Shown in pieces: positions 46,546 to 55,835 of a DNA stretch of 64,000 bases. Within the stretch, counting starts at the first letter, position 1. Each line of letters begins with the position of its first letter. Made by a program: the position numbers and the translations under genes. Under the pieces are notes generated by a model, which saw nothing but the letters and a program-made list of their open reading frames with translations, was not told where the DNA came from and ran no database searches. The stretch spans positions 41,558 through 105,557 of the forward strand of contig NZ_FWZT01000027.1 in NCBI RefSeq assembly GCF_900177345.1, given 5' to 3'. The DNA comes from Pseudobacteriovorax antillogorgiicola (GTDB lineage Bacteria; Bdellovibrionota_B; Oligoflexia; Oligoflexales; Oligoflexaceae).

Positions 46546-47526
46546 TTATGCAATGGGATGGATCGTCTGCTCGGCTTGGATATTGCTCCAAGGTGCTGTC
46601 TGCGGGGGCTTTCCGAAAAAAAGTGGTTGCAGTTCGTCCGAGATTGCCTTCACTACATAATAACCTAGTTCGCTCGCTGACGGAGTCGTTATATTTGCAA
46701 ATTCAATATGACTCAGCCGACTAGGAGGAATCAAGCTGCGATCCACAACCATAAAATGGCCCTTTAACCAAGCTTCAAAATGAGTCCAATTTTCCGGACA
46801 AAGATAGAATTCCTGATGGAAACTTGCGCTTGCTTCAATATTTGTTGGCGAGGTTTGAGGAATATCCTCCTCCCATAAAAATGCCAACCGTTGCAGCGCC
46901 TCGGACTCAGCTTTCGTTATTGCCTGATCTAAATCCCCACCTGCTCCAAAGCCATAACAAAATGGACTCTCTTTTCGTAGAGGCGTGAGAACAACCATTG
47001 CCACATCAATGCTTCCAATTGAGTCATGATTCATAGATGCAAAGCTATAGATTGAATGATTGTATGTCTTAGAGATCTCAGGTCCATATGTTAGGTTTCG
47101 TTCAACTCTTTTTGGTGGAGGTGCATTGCCACACCATGACTCTAATATCGAATGACGCTCAATTAGCTCCAATGCTGCCGCATACTGAGCCTCCTCTATG
47201 GTCTTATGAATCGCCACACCGTTGGACTTCGATAAAACCGCCCCTTCATATTGATCACAAAACAACCCACTATTGCGGCATTTCGATGCCTCTTGCTCCA
47301 ACTTATCTGGGTAAATTCTTTCTAAGGTGCAAGCCCGCTCTAAAAATTCATACCAGGCTTTATCTACACCAATACCAATGCCAATGTCTGCAGATGATCC
47401 ATAAGCCTCTCCATACAGGGAATGCCTCCCGATAACTCCATAAGCATCTATATTAAGTTTTTCTATAGTAATGACTTGGCTAAATACTGGCTCAATTTCC
47501 CAGCCTGGAAGAACGAATCGACTCAC
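46546..47526 (-). CDS. YcaO-domain protein
   Basis: 326 residues from GTG 47526, with AAGGAGG 7 bases upstream; the start overlaps the HDO stop (GTGA). ATP-binding motifs of YcaO enzymes are visible: GIGIGVDKAWYEFLERACTL (~49-68), SNGVAIHKTIEEA with ALELIER (~101-124, E120/E123) and DLDQAITKAESEALQR (~198-213). YcaO enzymes use ATP to activate backbone amides for azoline, thioamide or amidine formation. It lacks an N-terminal E1/ocin-ThiF partner domain and the C-terminal PxPxP tail. The HDO is its only close partner. A peptide substrate is implied, not proven. Confidence 0.83.
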   Translation of the reverse strand: MSRFVLPGWEIEPVFSQVITIEKLNIDAYGVIGRHSLYGEAYGSSADIGIGIGVDKAWYEFLERACTLERIYPDKLEQEASKCRNSGLFCDQYEGAVLSKSNGVAIHKTIEEAQYAAALELIERHSILESWCGNAPPPKRVERNLTYGPEISKTYNHSIYSFASMNHDSIGSIDVAMVVLTPLRKESPFCYGFGAGGDLDQAITKAESEALQRLAFLWEEDIPQTSPTNIEASASFHQEFYLCPENWTHFEAWLKGHFMVVDRSLIPPSRLSHIEFANITTPSASELGYYVVKAISDELQPLFFGKPPQTAPWSNIQAEQTIHPIA

Positions 47527-48206
47527 CCTCTGGCCTCCTTAATAAAGACTTTTTCGCGATAATCAAAGATTGCATTACAGAAGGTGATATAGAGTTTCGC
47601 TGCCTGATCTATCACTCCTATTAGCGAATCTTTATCCTTCTCAAAATCGATGATATCACTCACCTCACTTGTCCAGTGTGAAACATGTTCCTTATCTAGA
47701 TCCGCATGATTGCCAAGAATCGAAATTGCTTTTCCAGAGATTCCTGAGTTACTCTCTAATCCCTCTATCAGATCCGGTGTCGAGAGGACTGTCATATACT
47801 CTGCAAAGAATATATAGGCCAAATACATTTTAGGATCGGCTCGAATGGTATTTTCAATAAATCGGATCATACAATGCATCTCTGGCAGAACAGGCAATTC
47901 TTCGATAGATAGCTGAGGTTTGTAACTCCTTTGAAGATCCAAATCCCTTATAGCCCATTCATCGTGACCCTGCTCTTCAGGAATCTTGTTTGCAAAATAC
48001 CTCTCAAGTTCGTTCAGGTTTCGTTCCTGTGAAATTTTTCTAGCAAGATTGAGATGCAAAGGAGTATGCTGCACCAGCGCGAGAATTCCTGTGGTCCATA
48101 TTGAAAGATAATCAACATCAACTGCTTCTTTAAATATCTTTGCGTAAAAGCGGTTATTCAATTTCATATCATGATAGACCGATTCCACGTGTTGATGCAA
48201 AACCAT
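47523..48206 (-). CDS. second haem-oxygenase-like di-iron oxidase
   Basis: 227 residues, ATG 48206 with GGGAG 7 bases upstream. All six HDO ligands are present: Glu78/His81 (PEEQGHDEW), Glu136 (FFAEYM), His167-x3-Asp171-x2-His174 (HADLDKEH). The ligand spacing parallels the HDO at 43069, but the rest differs, so they are distant paralogues. It is translationally coupled to YcaO, which strongly suggests both act on one substrate, for example oxidising a YcaO-made ring or an amino-acid side chain. Confidence 0.82.
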   Translation of the reverse strand: MVLHQHVESVYHDMKLNNRFYAKIFKEAVDVDYLSIWTTGILALVQHTPLHLNLARKISQERNLNELERYFANKIPEEQGHDEWAIRDLDLQRSYKPQLSIEELPVLPEMHCMIRFIENTIRADPKMYLAYIFFAEYMTVLSTPDLIEGLESNSGISGKAISILGNHADLDKEHVSHWTSEVSDIIDFEKDKDSLIGVIDQAAKLYITFCNAIFDYREKVFIKEARG

Positions 48207-48286
48207 ACAACACTCCCTAATGAGATGAGTAAAGATCTTTGAATGTGTTTCATTGAAAGCTTTTCTCTAGTGTAAACAAGGCAAGC

Positions 48287-48318
48287 TTGTTCAACGATAG
48301 ATGTACAACTTTGAACAA
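48287..48318. promoter_or_regulatory. inverted repeat, candidate operator of the HDO-YcaO operon
   Basis: TTGTTCAA (48287-48294) and TTGAACAA (48311-48318) are exact inverted half-sites with a 16-base spacer, centred ~96 bp upstream of the HDO start and ~116 bp upstream of the small ORF. Half-site spacing suits a dimeric activator. Confidence 0.45.
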
Positions 48319-48418
48319 AACACTATTTTTTACTATTGTCTTATAGATTCTCTAACTCAGGTCGCTGAAAAAATCAATATAGCACAAAAGGAAGCGACTA
48401 CTAAGGGGAGTACAGTCT

Positions 48419-48487
48419 ATGAGACAAGACTTGGTTAAAAGTATTCGAGGAGACAGTAAATGTTGTACAGTGACGAGTATTTTTTAG
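48419..48487 (+). CDS. 22-residue peptide, candidate RiPP precursor or signal peptide
   Basis: ATG 48419 follows GGGGAG (48405-48410) with an 8-base spacer, one of the best ribosome sites in the window. The peptide starts MRQDLVKSIRGDS and ends KCCTVTSIF. The tail holds Cys15, Cys16, Thr17, Thr19 and Ser20, exactly the residues YcaO enzymes cyclise or thiolate, after a short basic/acidic leader. It is divergent from the HDO-YcaO operon. No other copy is seen. The call rests on ribosome site, composition and neighbours; homologues are not checked. Confidence 0.45.
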   Translation: MRQDLVKSIRGDSKCCTVTSIF

Positions 48488-48733
48488 ACTAACGAAGTAT
48501 CATAGGTTTTGCTCCCTTCAATACTTACAAACCGCAACTCTACAGATGTTAATGGATATGCTGATATTATTTAGTCGACGACTCAACATTTTTAGGTTAT
48601 GCCTGAATACAGTAAGACCAAATCAATGCCTATCTTTAGCCCAATATTTTTTGGCAAAGCTGCATTGTATCAATCAATTATGAAAGGATTCTGATATGAA
48701 AAAGAAGTTCGCTACAATCTCATTCTAAGACAC

Positions 48734-48760
48734 TATAGAGCTGGCCTCGCCAGCTCTATA
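48734..48760. terminator. strong hairpin upstream of the minus-strand exported-protein stop
   Basis: A 12-bp perfect stem TATAGAGCTGGC/GCCAGCTCTATA with loop CTC, followed on the plus strand by an A-rich run. It can end both the plus-strand small-ORF transcript and the minus-strand gene at 48768. Confidence 0.6.
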
Positions 48761-48767
48761 TAAAAAA

Positions 48768-49133
48768 TCACTGTTGTCTGACATTGCCAACACGAGAGAT
48801 GATGGTAAGATCCCCGCCACTGAAGATGATCCTACCTGGAAGCGCTACAGCACTATTCACGCAGTATTGGACATCATCTTGAAGAACCACTTTAAGAGTT
48901 CTAAAAATTGAGACCAATGATGCAAATCTTACATTTTGCGACAAACCTACATGCCTTAAAACAAGCTCTCGACCGGCTTGCTCAACTTCAAATTCTCCCG
49001 TTTGATCCACAATAACATCTGTATAGGGTGCAAGAGTAATGCTTGGGACCAAAATATCCTCTTGGCCGAAGGGACACGAAGCGTACGCTTGAACCGATAT
49101 CAGGGCCGAGGCTAACAGTAGGATCCATCTCAT
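48768..49133 (-). CDS. small exported protein, unknown
   Basis: 121 residues from ATG 49133, with GGAG 7 bases upstream. The signal peptide is MRWILLLASALISVQAYAS. The mature part is a strand-rich domain with two Cys (SCPFGQ, QYCVNS). Single gene. Family not recognised. Confidence 0.7.
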   Translation of the reverse strand: MRWILLLASALISVQAYASCPFGQEDILVPSITLAPYTDVIVDQTGEFEVEQAGRELVLRHVGLSQNVRFASLVSIFRTLKVVLQDDVQYCVNSAVALPGRIIFSGGDLTIISRVGNVRQQ

Positions 49134-49175
49134 AGAAAATCTCCAAAGTCTAAATTTCATTTGAAAAACTTGCAT

Positions 49176-49608
49176 TATACGTCAGTAATTTGGTTTTGAG
49201 ATCGGATCAATTACTACGATAGTTCTGACACGAGAAGAGCAGCTCTCTTCTTTGGCGAGGAGATTGCTTCGAATCCATACAATCTCTTAAACGTACCGTT
49301 CAGAATGCTCCTATCAAGTTCCCAACGATTATAAAGTTTCTAAACTATCATTGGCACTTACCACAAACTATATTGTTCAAATCACTAAACTCCAGTGTCT
49401 AAAATTTCCTAAGCTGAATTTATCTTTTTATATCTGCAAATTACAGCCGATCAATGTTTCTACTCAAAGTCGCTATGTTGAAAGCAAAGCCTATCTTGAA
49501 TCGAATAAATCGCCATATTCAATAGACAAAATCCTAGGGCAATATTTTGCAACCCTAGGCCTGAAGCAAATACTTGTCATACTGACAAGAACATAGAGGA
49601 GTGAGACT
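49176..49608. other. 433-bp intergenic region
   Basis: AT-rich. An 81-codon frame at 49351-49596 has no ribosome site and unusual composition, so I do not call it. It carries the promoters of the two divergent genes. Confidence 0.4.
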
Positions 49609-50154
49609 TTGAGATGCAAACTATTAAGCTTAGCCCTAGTATCCATGACAATTTCCTGCGCCCAAGGCCCGGGAACCCCAAGCAGCACGAATGATGAGCA
49701 ACCTGGCGAAACTCAAGAGCAAGTGCCTGCTTCCCCAACTACTTCCAACGAAGGCTTGCTCAAAGCTGACGAGATCGAAGTGCTGCTTGAGGACCAAACG
49801 ATCACCGACCCAACAATCGGGGACGAAGAGCCCACATTAACCATGGAAGAGCTACTCACGGAAGAAGCTCAAAAAATGGCTGATGCCCAAAACGGTGCTT
49901 TGTCGAATGCTGAAATTATCGATCTTGTGGGTCGAACTATAAATTTGGTCCAAGCGATTCAAGAGAGGAATGTTGCTGGGATCATCGCCAATGCCCAAAA
50001 TATCGCGGATTTTGCGGCTATCTTTAAGGTAGACTTCAATGATGTACCTAATATCATAAGTAATATAAATGACTTAGTAAAAGCCATTATGGAGGGTAAC
50101 CAGGCTGATATCATCGATATATTTGTCACCCTTCTAGAAATACTGATTACTTGA
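49609..50154 (+). CDS. small lipoprotein with acidic linker
   Basis: 181 residues from TTG 49609, with GAGGAG 7 bases upstream. Lipobox TISC (Cys17). A Pro/Glu/Thr-rich linker (~20-80) precedes a helical region (~95-181) rich in Ile/Asn/Ala. No family recognised; the composition resembles the acidic lipoprotein at 29471. Confidence 0.7.
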   Translation: MRCKLLSLALVSMTISCAQGPGTPSSTNDEQPGETQEQVPASPTTSNEGLLKADEIEVLLEDQTITDPTIGDEEPTLTMEELLTEEAQKMADAQNGALSNAEIIDLVGRTINLVQAIQERNVAGIIANAQNIADFAAIFKVDFNDVPNIISNINDLVKAIMEGNQADIIDIFVTLLEILIT

Positions 50155-50341
50155 TCCTTTTCTTCGAACTCTTCGGTATTCAAGAGCTGATATTTGCATA
50201 TTAGCTCCTGAATATCCTTCATAATTGCAGGTCTTTAGAGGATTCATGCCCGACGAAAGTTCTTCGCTACCAAACCGCTCCTGAATCAATTGTTGAAACT
50301 TGGGTAGATCTGCCGAAGACTGAAGGTACGAGGAGTTTTTT

Positions 50342-52966
50342 ATGTCTTTGTCATTCCAATGTGTACTCGATAGTAAGGGACACATCATATCGATCGACCA
50401 CGATATGGTGGAATCGCTAGCGGCACTAAAGAAACCCTTGCCTGACAATTCTAGCGTATTCGATATCCTACCAGTTGCTTGCCATAGCGGAATAAATCAG
50501 TTCTTAGCAGAGCAAACCCAACGCAAGACTCAACTATACTCTCACTTGCCACTTTCTTCGGGTCAGAAGCATACCATGCTTCTCGAATTTAGAAGAAGCA
50601 TTCGTGGTGATTTGATTATGGTCCGATTTTCAGACCCAAAGGAAACCCTACACTCACCAGAACTCATTAGCTCAGTCCTAGATATCACTCAGACAGGAAC
50701 TTGGACCGTCGATGTCAGCAAAAATATCGTGGTCTGGAGCCCGATCACCTACCGTATTCATGAAATCGAAGAAGGCGCTCCCATTGCCATTGATAAAGCC
50801 ATCGACTTTTATGCTCCTGAATACAGGGAAATGATTCAGAGATGCGTTGAGAAGGGCATTGAGACTGGAGAGCCATGGGACGTTGAGGCCAAAATAGTAA
50901 CACCAACTGGCCTGGAGAAATGGGTTCACGCAATTGGACGGGCTATTTTTGACGATGGAAAACTATCCCGGCTGGAAGGAACCTTTCAAGATATTGATTT
51001 TCTAAAACGCCAAGATCAAGAAATCAAAACTCTCAATGAACGTCAGAACCTCGCTCTTCTGGCATCTAAAATTGGTGTCTGGGATATGAATCTTGAGAAG
51101 AATATTCTGCATTGGGACGAAACTATGTATGAGATCTATGATTTAGAATGGCAAGATAGCAAGAATAACTTCGAGCAATGGTACGAATCACTTGTAGAGG
51201 ACGATCGCGAAAAGAATTCTATAGCCTTCAAAAAAGCAATAGATACTACCGGCCGCTTTGAACACGAATTTAGAATTAAGCACTCCGATGGCTCAATTCG
51301 CTATATACGGGCATTAGCTGATATTTTCTATGAACAAGGGCAACCTGTCCGAGCCCTAGGTGTGAATTGGGATGTCACTGATGAAAAATTAAATCAACAA
51401 CGACTTTTGGAGGCCAAAGCTGATCTAGAACACAGCGAACAGGTGCTTCAAAAGATAACCGATATCCTTCCTCTTGGCATCATGAAGATAGATTTAGACC
51501 AGAACATAATTTTTGCTAATCAAACCTACTGTTCTTGGCGTGGCTTAAGCACGAAAGAGATTCTCGGAAGGAATATCGAACGACTTCTTGGCCCTGAAAT
51601 CTATACAAAAGTAGAAGGTCATTTAAGAGAAGCATTTGAAGGGAAAGGTACAGACTACGAACTAACACTGACCTATGAGAACGACATCACTCGTACTCTT
51701 CACATTCAATTAATTCCAGATTATGATCGAAATGGATCACTCATTGGTGTTGTTGCCTCATTGATCGACATCTCGGAACGTCGCCAGAGAGAGTCCCAGC
51801 TCCAAGAAGCTCGAAGAGTTGCTGAACAAGCTCTTGCTGCGAGATCAGCATTCCTCGCCAACATGAGTCACGAGATCAGGACACCTCTCAATGGCGTCAT
51901 TGGCATGTGTGAACTCTTGCTCGATCAGGTTCAAGACCAACCTGAGCAGACAAAAGTGCTTGAAACGATCCTCTCCAGTGGCGATACACTTCTTGCAGTG
52001 ATCAATGACATTCTCGACTTTTCTAAGATCGAGGCTAAGAAGATTAGTATCGAACCAGTCTCCTGCAACATGAAGGAACTTCTCGATCAAGTCATAGAGC
52101 TATACGGTGCCAACGCATCACGCAAAGGCCTCTCTGTGAAACTGTCCAATAGAATTCCTGATGAGACTTACCTAATAGTCGATTCTATCCGCTTCCAACA
52201 AATTGTTGGCAACCTCGTATCCAATGCTATTAAATTTACGAGTAAGGGTTACGTCGAGCTCTTCGCGGAAATCGTATGGCAAGACGAAGCCAGTACTCTT
52301 CGCGTGGAAGTCCGCGATACCGGTATTGGAATGTCTGTCAAACAGGTAAACAAGCTTTTTATGCCATTTGAACAAGCGGACTCCTCTACCACTAGGCGCT
52401 TCGGTGGCACTGGACTTGGCCTTTCCATATCCAAATCACTTGCAGAGCTTATGGATGGTTCCCTTAGAGTCGAAAGCGAGATGCATAAGGGTAGTACGTT
52501 TATTCTGGAGCTTCCCGTTATAAAAGGTCAGAAAGAAGTCATAGGTGAGCCAAAGGCAATCCAAAATATTTCTTCGAATCTGAAGATTCTAGTAGCAGAA
52601 GACAATTTAACCAATCAGATAGTAGTGGAAGGAATGCTCAAAAAACTGGGTATTTCACCCAAAATCGTCCAAAATGGACGCGAAGCTGTTGACGAACTCT
52701 TTGCCAATCCAAGCTATGACTTAGTTCTCATGGATTGCCATATGCCTGAAATGGATGGCTATCAAGCCACGAAAATGATACGCGCCCATGGTCAACCTTT
52801 ATCGGACATAATGATAGTTGCACTCACAGCGAGCGTCATGCAGGAGGATATTGATCACTGCCTAGCCTCTGGGATGAATCGCGTGATATCGAAGCCTCTG
52901 AAAAAAAAGTCGCTTCTTGAATTACTTACCCATATCCAAAGTGCAGAGCATCAGAAGGCTTCATAA
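50342..52966 (+). CDS. cytoplasmic multi-PAS hybrid histidine kinase
   Basis: 874 residues, ATG preceded by GAGGAG. Four PAS-type segments (~10-110, ~118-235, ~238-355, ~368-490) precede HisKA with phospho-His510 (NMSHEIRTPLNG), an HATPase domain (N-, G-boxes ~615-740, including RFGGTGLGLSIS) and a C-terminal receiver with Asp798 (LMDCHMPEMDG) and Lys in SKPL. There is no transmembrane segment, so it senses a cytoplasmic or redox signal. No cognate output gene is adjacent, so it acts through phosphorelay. Confidence 0.93.
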   Translation: MSLSFQCVLDSKGHIISIDHDMVESLAALKKPLPDNSSVFDILPVACHSGINQFLAEQTQRKTQLYSHLPLSSGQKHTMLLEFRRSIRGDLIMVRFSDPKETLHSPELISSVLDITQTGTWTVDVSKNIVVWSPITYRIHEIEEGAPIAIDKAIDFYAPEYREMIQRCVEKGIETGEPWDVEAKIVTPTGLEKWVHAIGRAIFDDGKLSRLEGTFQDIDFLKRQDQEIKTLNERQNLALLASKIGVWDMNLEKNILHWDETMYEIYDLEWQDSKNNFEQWYESLVEDDREKNSIAFKKAIDTTGRFEHEFRIKHSDGSIRYIRALADIFYEQGQPVRALGVNWDVTDEKLNQQRLLEAKADLEHSEQVLQKITDILPLGIMKIDLDQNIIFANQTYCSWRGLSTKEILGRNIERLLGPEIYTKVEGHLREAFEGKGTDYELTLTYENDITRTLHIQLIPDYDRNGSLIGVVASLIDISERRQRESQLQEARRVAEQALAARSAFLANMSHEIRTPLNGVIGMCELLLDQVQDQPEQTKVLETILSSGDTLLAVINDILDFSKIEAKKISIEPVSCNMKELLDQVIELYGANASRKGLSVKLSNRIPDETYLIVDSIRFQQIVGNLVSNAIKFTSKGYVELFAEIVWQDEASTLRVEVRDTGIGMSVKQVNKLFMPFEQADSSTTRRFGGTGLGLSISKSLAELMDGSLRVESEMHKGSTFILELPVIKGQKEVIGEPKAIQNISSNLKILVAEDNLTNQIVVEGMLKKLGISPKIVQNGREAVDELFANPSYDLVLMDCHMPEMDGYQATKMIRAHGQPLSDIMIVALTASVMQEDIDHCLASGMNRVISKPLKKKSLLELLTHIQSAEHQKAS

Positions 52967-53216
52967 GCACTGTTTCGAAAGCATACAGTCTCGGTTGTCA
53001 TGTGGTGGCCAGAGCCTTCAATGGTGCTCAGGCTGTTCAAACTATTCCGGCCATGCGAGGTTGCTGAGGTGCAAGAGCACAAAAATAAGTGTGCTTGATC
53101 CTGGTATTTTTATAGCAGCAAAAGGCATCACGGAATCCCTGGAAGAGCAGTCTAAGATAACTCCAAAAGAAATGGATGCTCTCTATGAAATGATCACAGC
53201 TGGCTCATTTAATTAG
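52967..53216 (+). pseudogene. possible decayed coding stretch
   Basis: An open frame runs to 53216 and ends in a protein-like segment (ITPKEMDALYEMITAGSFN), while another frame upstream gives VVARAFNGAQAVQTIPAM before a stop. The frame change suggests a frameshifted small gene between the hybrid kinase and phoD. It could also be chance. Confidence 0.25.
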
Positions 53217-53429
53217 GGATATATCATGAGTTTCCATCACTTAACGTTTACCGCAATAGGTGATGGGCTATGACCATGCTGAGCCCAAGCAATGGCTCAT
53301 CAGACCAATAGAATCCTTAAATTTACTCAATACGAATCTAGTCTTTATAGTTTCTTTTTCTAATCTACATCGCTCCTTGCTAGAAGTGCGCAGCCTCGCA
53401 GGAACATGCAAAGAGAAGGACAATCCCCT

Positions 53430-55226
53430 ATGAAATTTTCACGTCGTGCTTTTTTAAAGACAGCTACAGCTGCGACACCCATTACGTTAAGTATGGCAAG
53501 CCCAGCCCAAGCTTGGTTTTTCAAAAAACCTAAAAAATCCTATGAGCGATCCCAGTGGTTAGGCTATCAATTCCCGAGTGCTAAAAGCGCTATGATATTC
53601 AGCTGCGGAATTGCTTCAGGAGATCCAAGTCCCACAGGAGTTCTCCTCTGGACAAGAATTAACCCTGAGATGATACGGGATGGTGCATCCCTTTTTTTTG
53701 AAGTGAGTCATAGCCCGGATTTTCATGTATCTAGTCGTGTGTGTGAGGGCCAGATCTCAGCAGAAAAAATCACGAACCGAGACGACTATACGATCAAGTT
53801 AGTATTAGAGGGCTGCTTGGATCCAGTTTCAACATACTACTACAGGTTTTCCTATGATCAGAGCTACTCACCGATCGGACGATGTCGGACATTACCTGAA
53901 AAAAATCAGAGCTTTAGCGAGCTGAATTTGGCCTCTGCATCCTGTCAAGACTTTGGTAACGGCTTTTACAGTGCCTATCGACACCTAGCACACAACCAGG
54001 AAGTTGATTTTGTGGTTCACCTTGGAGACTTTATTTATGAAACAACTGGCGACACTAGCTTTCAAAATGGCGCTCTAGCTGAACGACAGTTTCAACTCTC
54101 CACGGGAAGCCTTATCGCTGAAACTCTCGACGATTATCGCGAAATTTATCGCCACTATCGCAAAGATATAGACCTTCAAGAAGCCATGGCTGCACACACC
54201 TGGATCATGGTTCCTGACGACCATGAAACAGCCAATGACTTTTTCTGGGACTATGAGAGTGACACTCCTGTCATGCCCGATCATCCGATACAATCACTTA
54301 CTAGCGAGAACGATCGATTAGAAGCTAGCGTCAAGCTACGCTTGGGTTCACAGAAAGCTTGGACCGAGTATGTTCCTGCGCAAGTTGACTTTGATCCTAA
54401 TGACTTAAACCCCTTTACCAATCTCAAACTGTATCGATCCTTCGAATTCGGTGATCTGGTGAACCTAAATATGATCGATACCAGAAGCTATCGCTCCGCA
54501 CCACCTTGTGGACTAGAAACCATTGGAGGACGTTACCTTCCTAAACTCCGTTGTGACAGCTACAAAGAATATGGCCGCACGATGCTAGGGGAAGAGCAAA
54601 AATACTGGCTGTTTAATCGACTTAATGACAACGATTCTGTTTGGCCAGTGATCGGCAACCAAACTTTTATGGGTCGCTTAGGGCTCCAGTCGCCAAAAGG
54701 CGCGGTTCCTATCAACGTTGATGCTTGGGATGGCTACGAGGCGGAACGTCGCGAGCTGATTCACGTGATGCAAGATCAGGGACACAATAACCATATTGTT
54801 CTCACTGGAGACCTTCACACCTATATCGCCTCTCACTTGAAACTCGACCATGACGATCTATCTCCATTTAACTGGAGTAACCATGTGGGCGCCGAATTTA
54901 TGACCAGCTCCATCACCTCCGCTGGACTTAACGATCAGGTGCTCGCTGCAATCTGTAATGACAACCGCGTTCTTTCCCAGGGCTTACGGTATACTGCTGA
55001 AGCACTCATTCGGGTTCAAAATCCGCATATCAAACGTTTCAACAGTAAAGACCACGGCTACTCAATGTTCCGGTTCCGTCGCTATCATATGGAATGGTTG
55101 GGACTTACATTCGATAAAAATATCCCTCACTCAGAAGCTCAAATTGTTCATCACTTACAGAAAGTAAGACATGTGCCTTGGGTAACTCGATCTCCAGCAT
55201 CGGAGGTCGATGCTAAGATTTTATAA
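53430..55226 (+). CDS. phoD: PhoD-like phosphatase/phosphodiesterase, Tat-exported
   Basis: 598 residues from ATG 53430, with AAGGA upstream; an earlier ATG (53406) lacks one. The N-terminus is a Tat signal (SRRAFLKTATAA). The PhoD domain carries metal-binding motifs SASCQDF (~175), VVHLGDFIYE (~201), MVPDDHETANDFF (~262) and LTGDLHTYIA (~465). Such enzymes hydrolyse phosphate mono- and diesters in the periplasm with Fe and Ca. No Pho box was identified. Confidence 0.9.
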   Translation: MKFSRRAFLKTATAATPITLSMASPAQAWFFKKPKKSYERSQWLGYQFPSAKSAMIFSCGIASGDPSPTGVLLWTRINPEMIRDGASLFFEVSHSPDFHVSSRVCEGQISAEKITNRDDYTIKLVLEGCLDPVSTYYYRFSYDQSYSPIGRCRTLPEKNQSFSELNLASASCQDFGNGFYSAYRHLAHNQEVDFVVHLGDFIYETTGDTSFQNGALAERQFQLSTGSLIAETLDDYREIYRHYRKDIDLQEAMAAHTWIMVPDDHETANDFFWDYESDTPVMPDHPIQSLTSENDRLEASVKLRLGSQKAWTEYVPAQVDFDPNDLNPFTNLKLYRSFEFGDLVNLNMIDTRSYRSAPPCGLETIGGRYLPKLRCDSYKEYGRTMLGEEQKYWLFNRLNDNDSVWPVIGNQTFMGRLGLQSPKGAVPINVDAWDGYEAERRELIHVMQDQGHNNHIVLTGDLHTYIASHLKLDHDDLSPFNWSNHVGAEFMTSSITSAGLNDQVLAAICNDNRVLSQGLRYTAEALIRVQNPHIKRFNSKDHGYSMFRFRRYHMEWLGLTFDKNIPHSEAQIVHHLQKVRHVPWVTRSPASEVDAKIL

Positions 55227-55322
55227 TTATTATGAACTTCTAGAGGAAGGCGACTAAATTGGCGCTGAATACAGTGCCATCGTTAAGCCGGTAGGCTCTC
55301 ATGAAAGGCTTTTACGACGATC

Positions 55323-55715
55323 CTAGGCTGATTTCATCTGTTCAAGTAGCTTTGCTACTGTACGAATATCCAACTCTGTAAAAGGCTTTGAGATAATATG
55401 ATGAGGCAGATCACGCTTCTTTCCATCGTTTGCATAGAATAAATCATGCCCCTTATCAGGAAGACCAGTGACAGCGATGATTGGTGTAGAAATTCCCATA
55501 TCTTTCACTTGAGCCACAAATTCGAAACCATCCATTTGAGGCATCTTGAGATCACTAAAAATGATATCAAATTCTGATAGTCGGTAAGTTCCCAACTCTA
55601 ATGCTTCACGAGCACTAGAAACTCCCTGAGCAATAAAGTTGTGTTCCGACAAAATATCACAAATAAGAGCCGTAATTTCGAAGTCATCATCGATCACTAA
55701 ACATTGCCTAATCAC
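55323..55715 (-). CDS. single-domain response regulator
   Basis: 130 residues, a receiver only. Acidic residues IDDD (8-11), phospho-acceptor Asp55 (FSDLKMPQMDG), Thr in AVTG and Lys in SKPF are all present. It is a CheY-like relay with no output domain. It converges with phoD; partner kinase may be either neighbouring hybrid kinase. Confidence 0.9.
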   Translation of the reverse strand: MIRQCLVIDDDFEITALICDILSEHNFIAQGVSSAREALELGTYRLSEFDIIFSDLKMPQMDGFEFVAQVKDMGISTPIIAVTGLPDKGHDLFYANDGKKRDLPHHIISKPFTELDIRTVAKLLEQMKSA

Positions 55716-55835
55716 CGCTTGCCCCTGATTTTCTTCATAAAATTAATGCACTAGAATAGAATAGCCCACCCCCTTACTTTAACACATTGTGTTTACCTAA
55801 GGAATAGATCCAAATAGGCTTTTGTATTCGTGCAA

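Larger units (their letters stand above)
48207..48767. other. 561-bp intergenic region with operator candidate and small ORF
   Basis: Holds the promoter for HDO-YcaO, an inverted repeat (48287-48318), a 22-codon ORF with strong ribosome site (48419-48487), a 10-codon ORF (48696-48728) and a strong hairpin (48734-48760). A 44-codon frame at 48301-48435 has no ribosome site. Confidence 0.6.

Noticed and set aside
48301..48435. 44-codon plus-strand frame upstream of the microORF
   Set aside because: No ribosome site and it overlaps the better 22-codon ORF in another frame.
48696..48728. 10-codon ORF with AAAGGA ribosome site
   Set aside because: Too short to judge; could be a leader, but composition gives no clue.
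49351..49596. 81-codon plus-strand frame
   Set aside because: No ribosome site; codon use is unlike real genes nearby.
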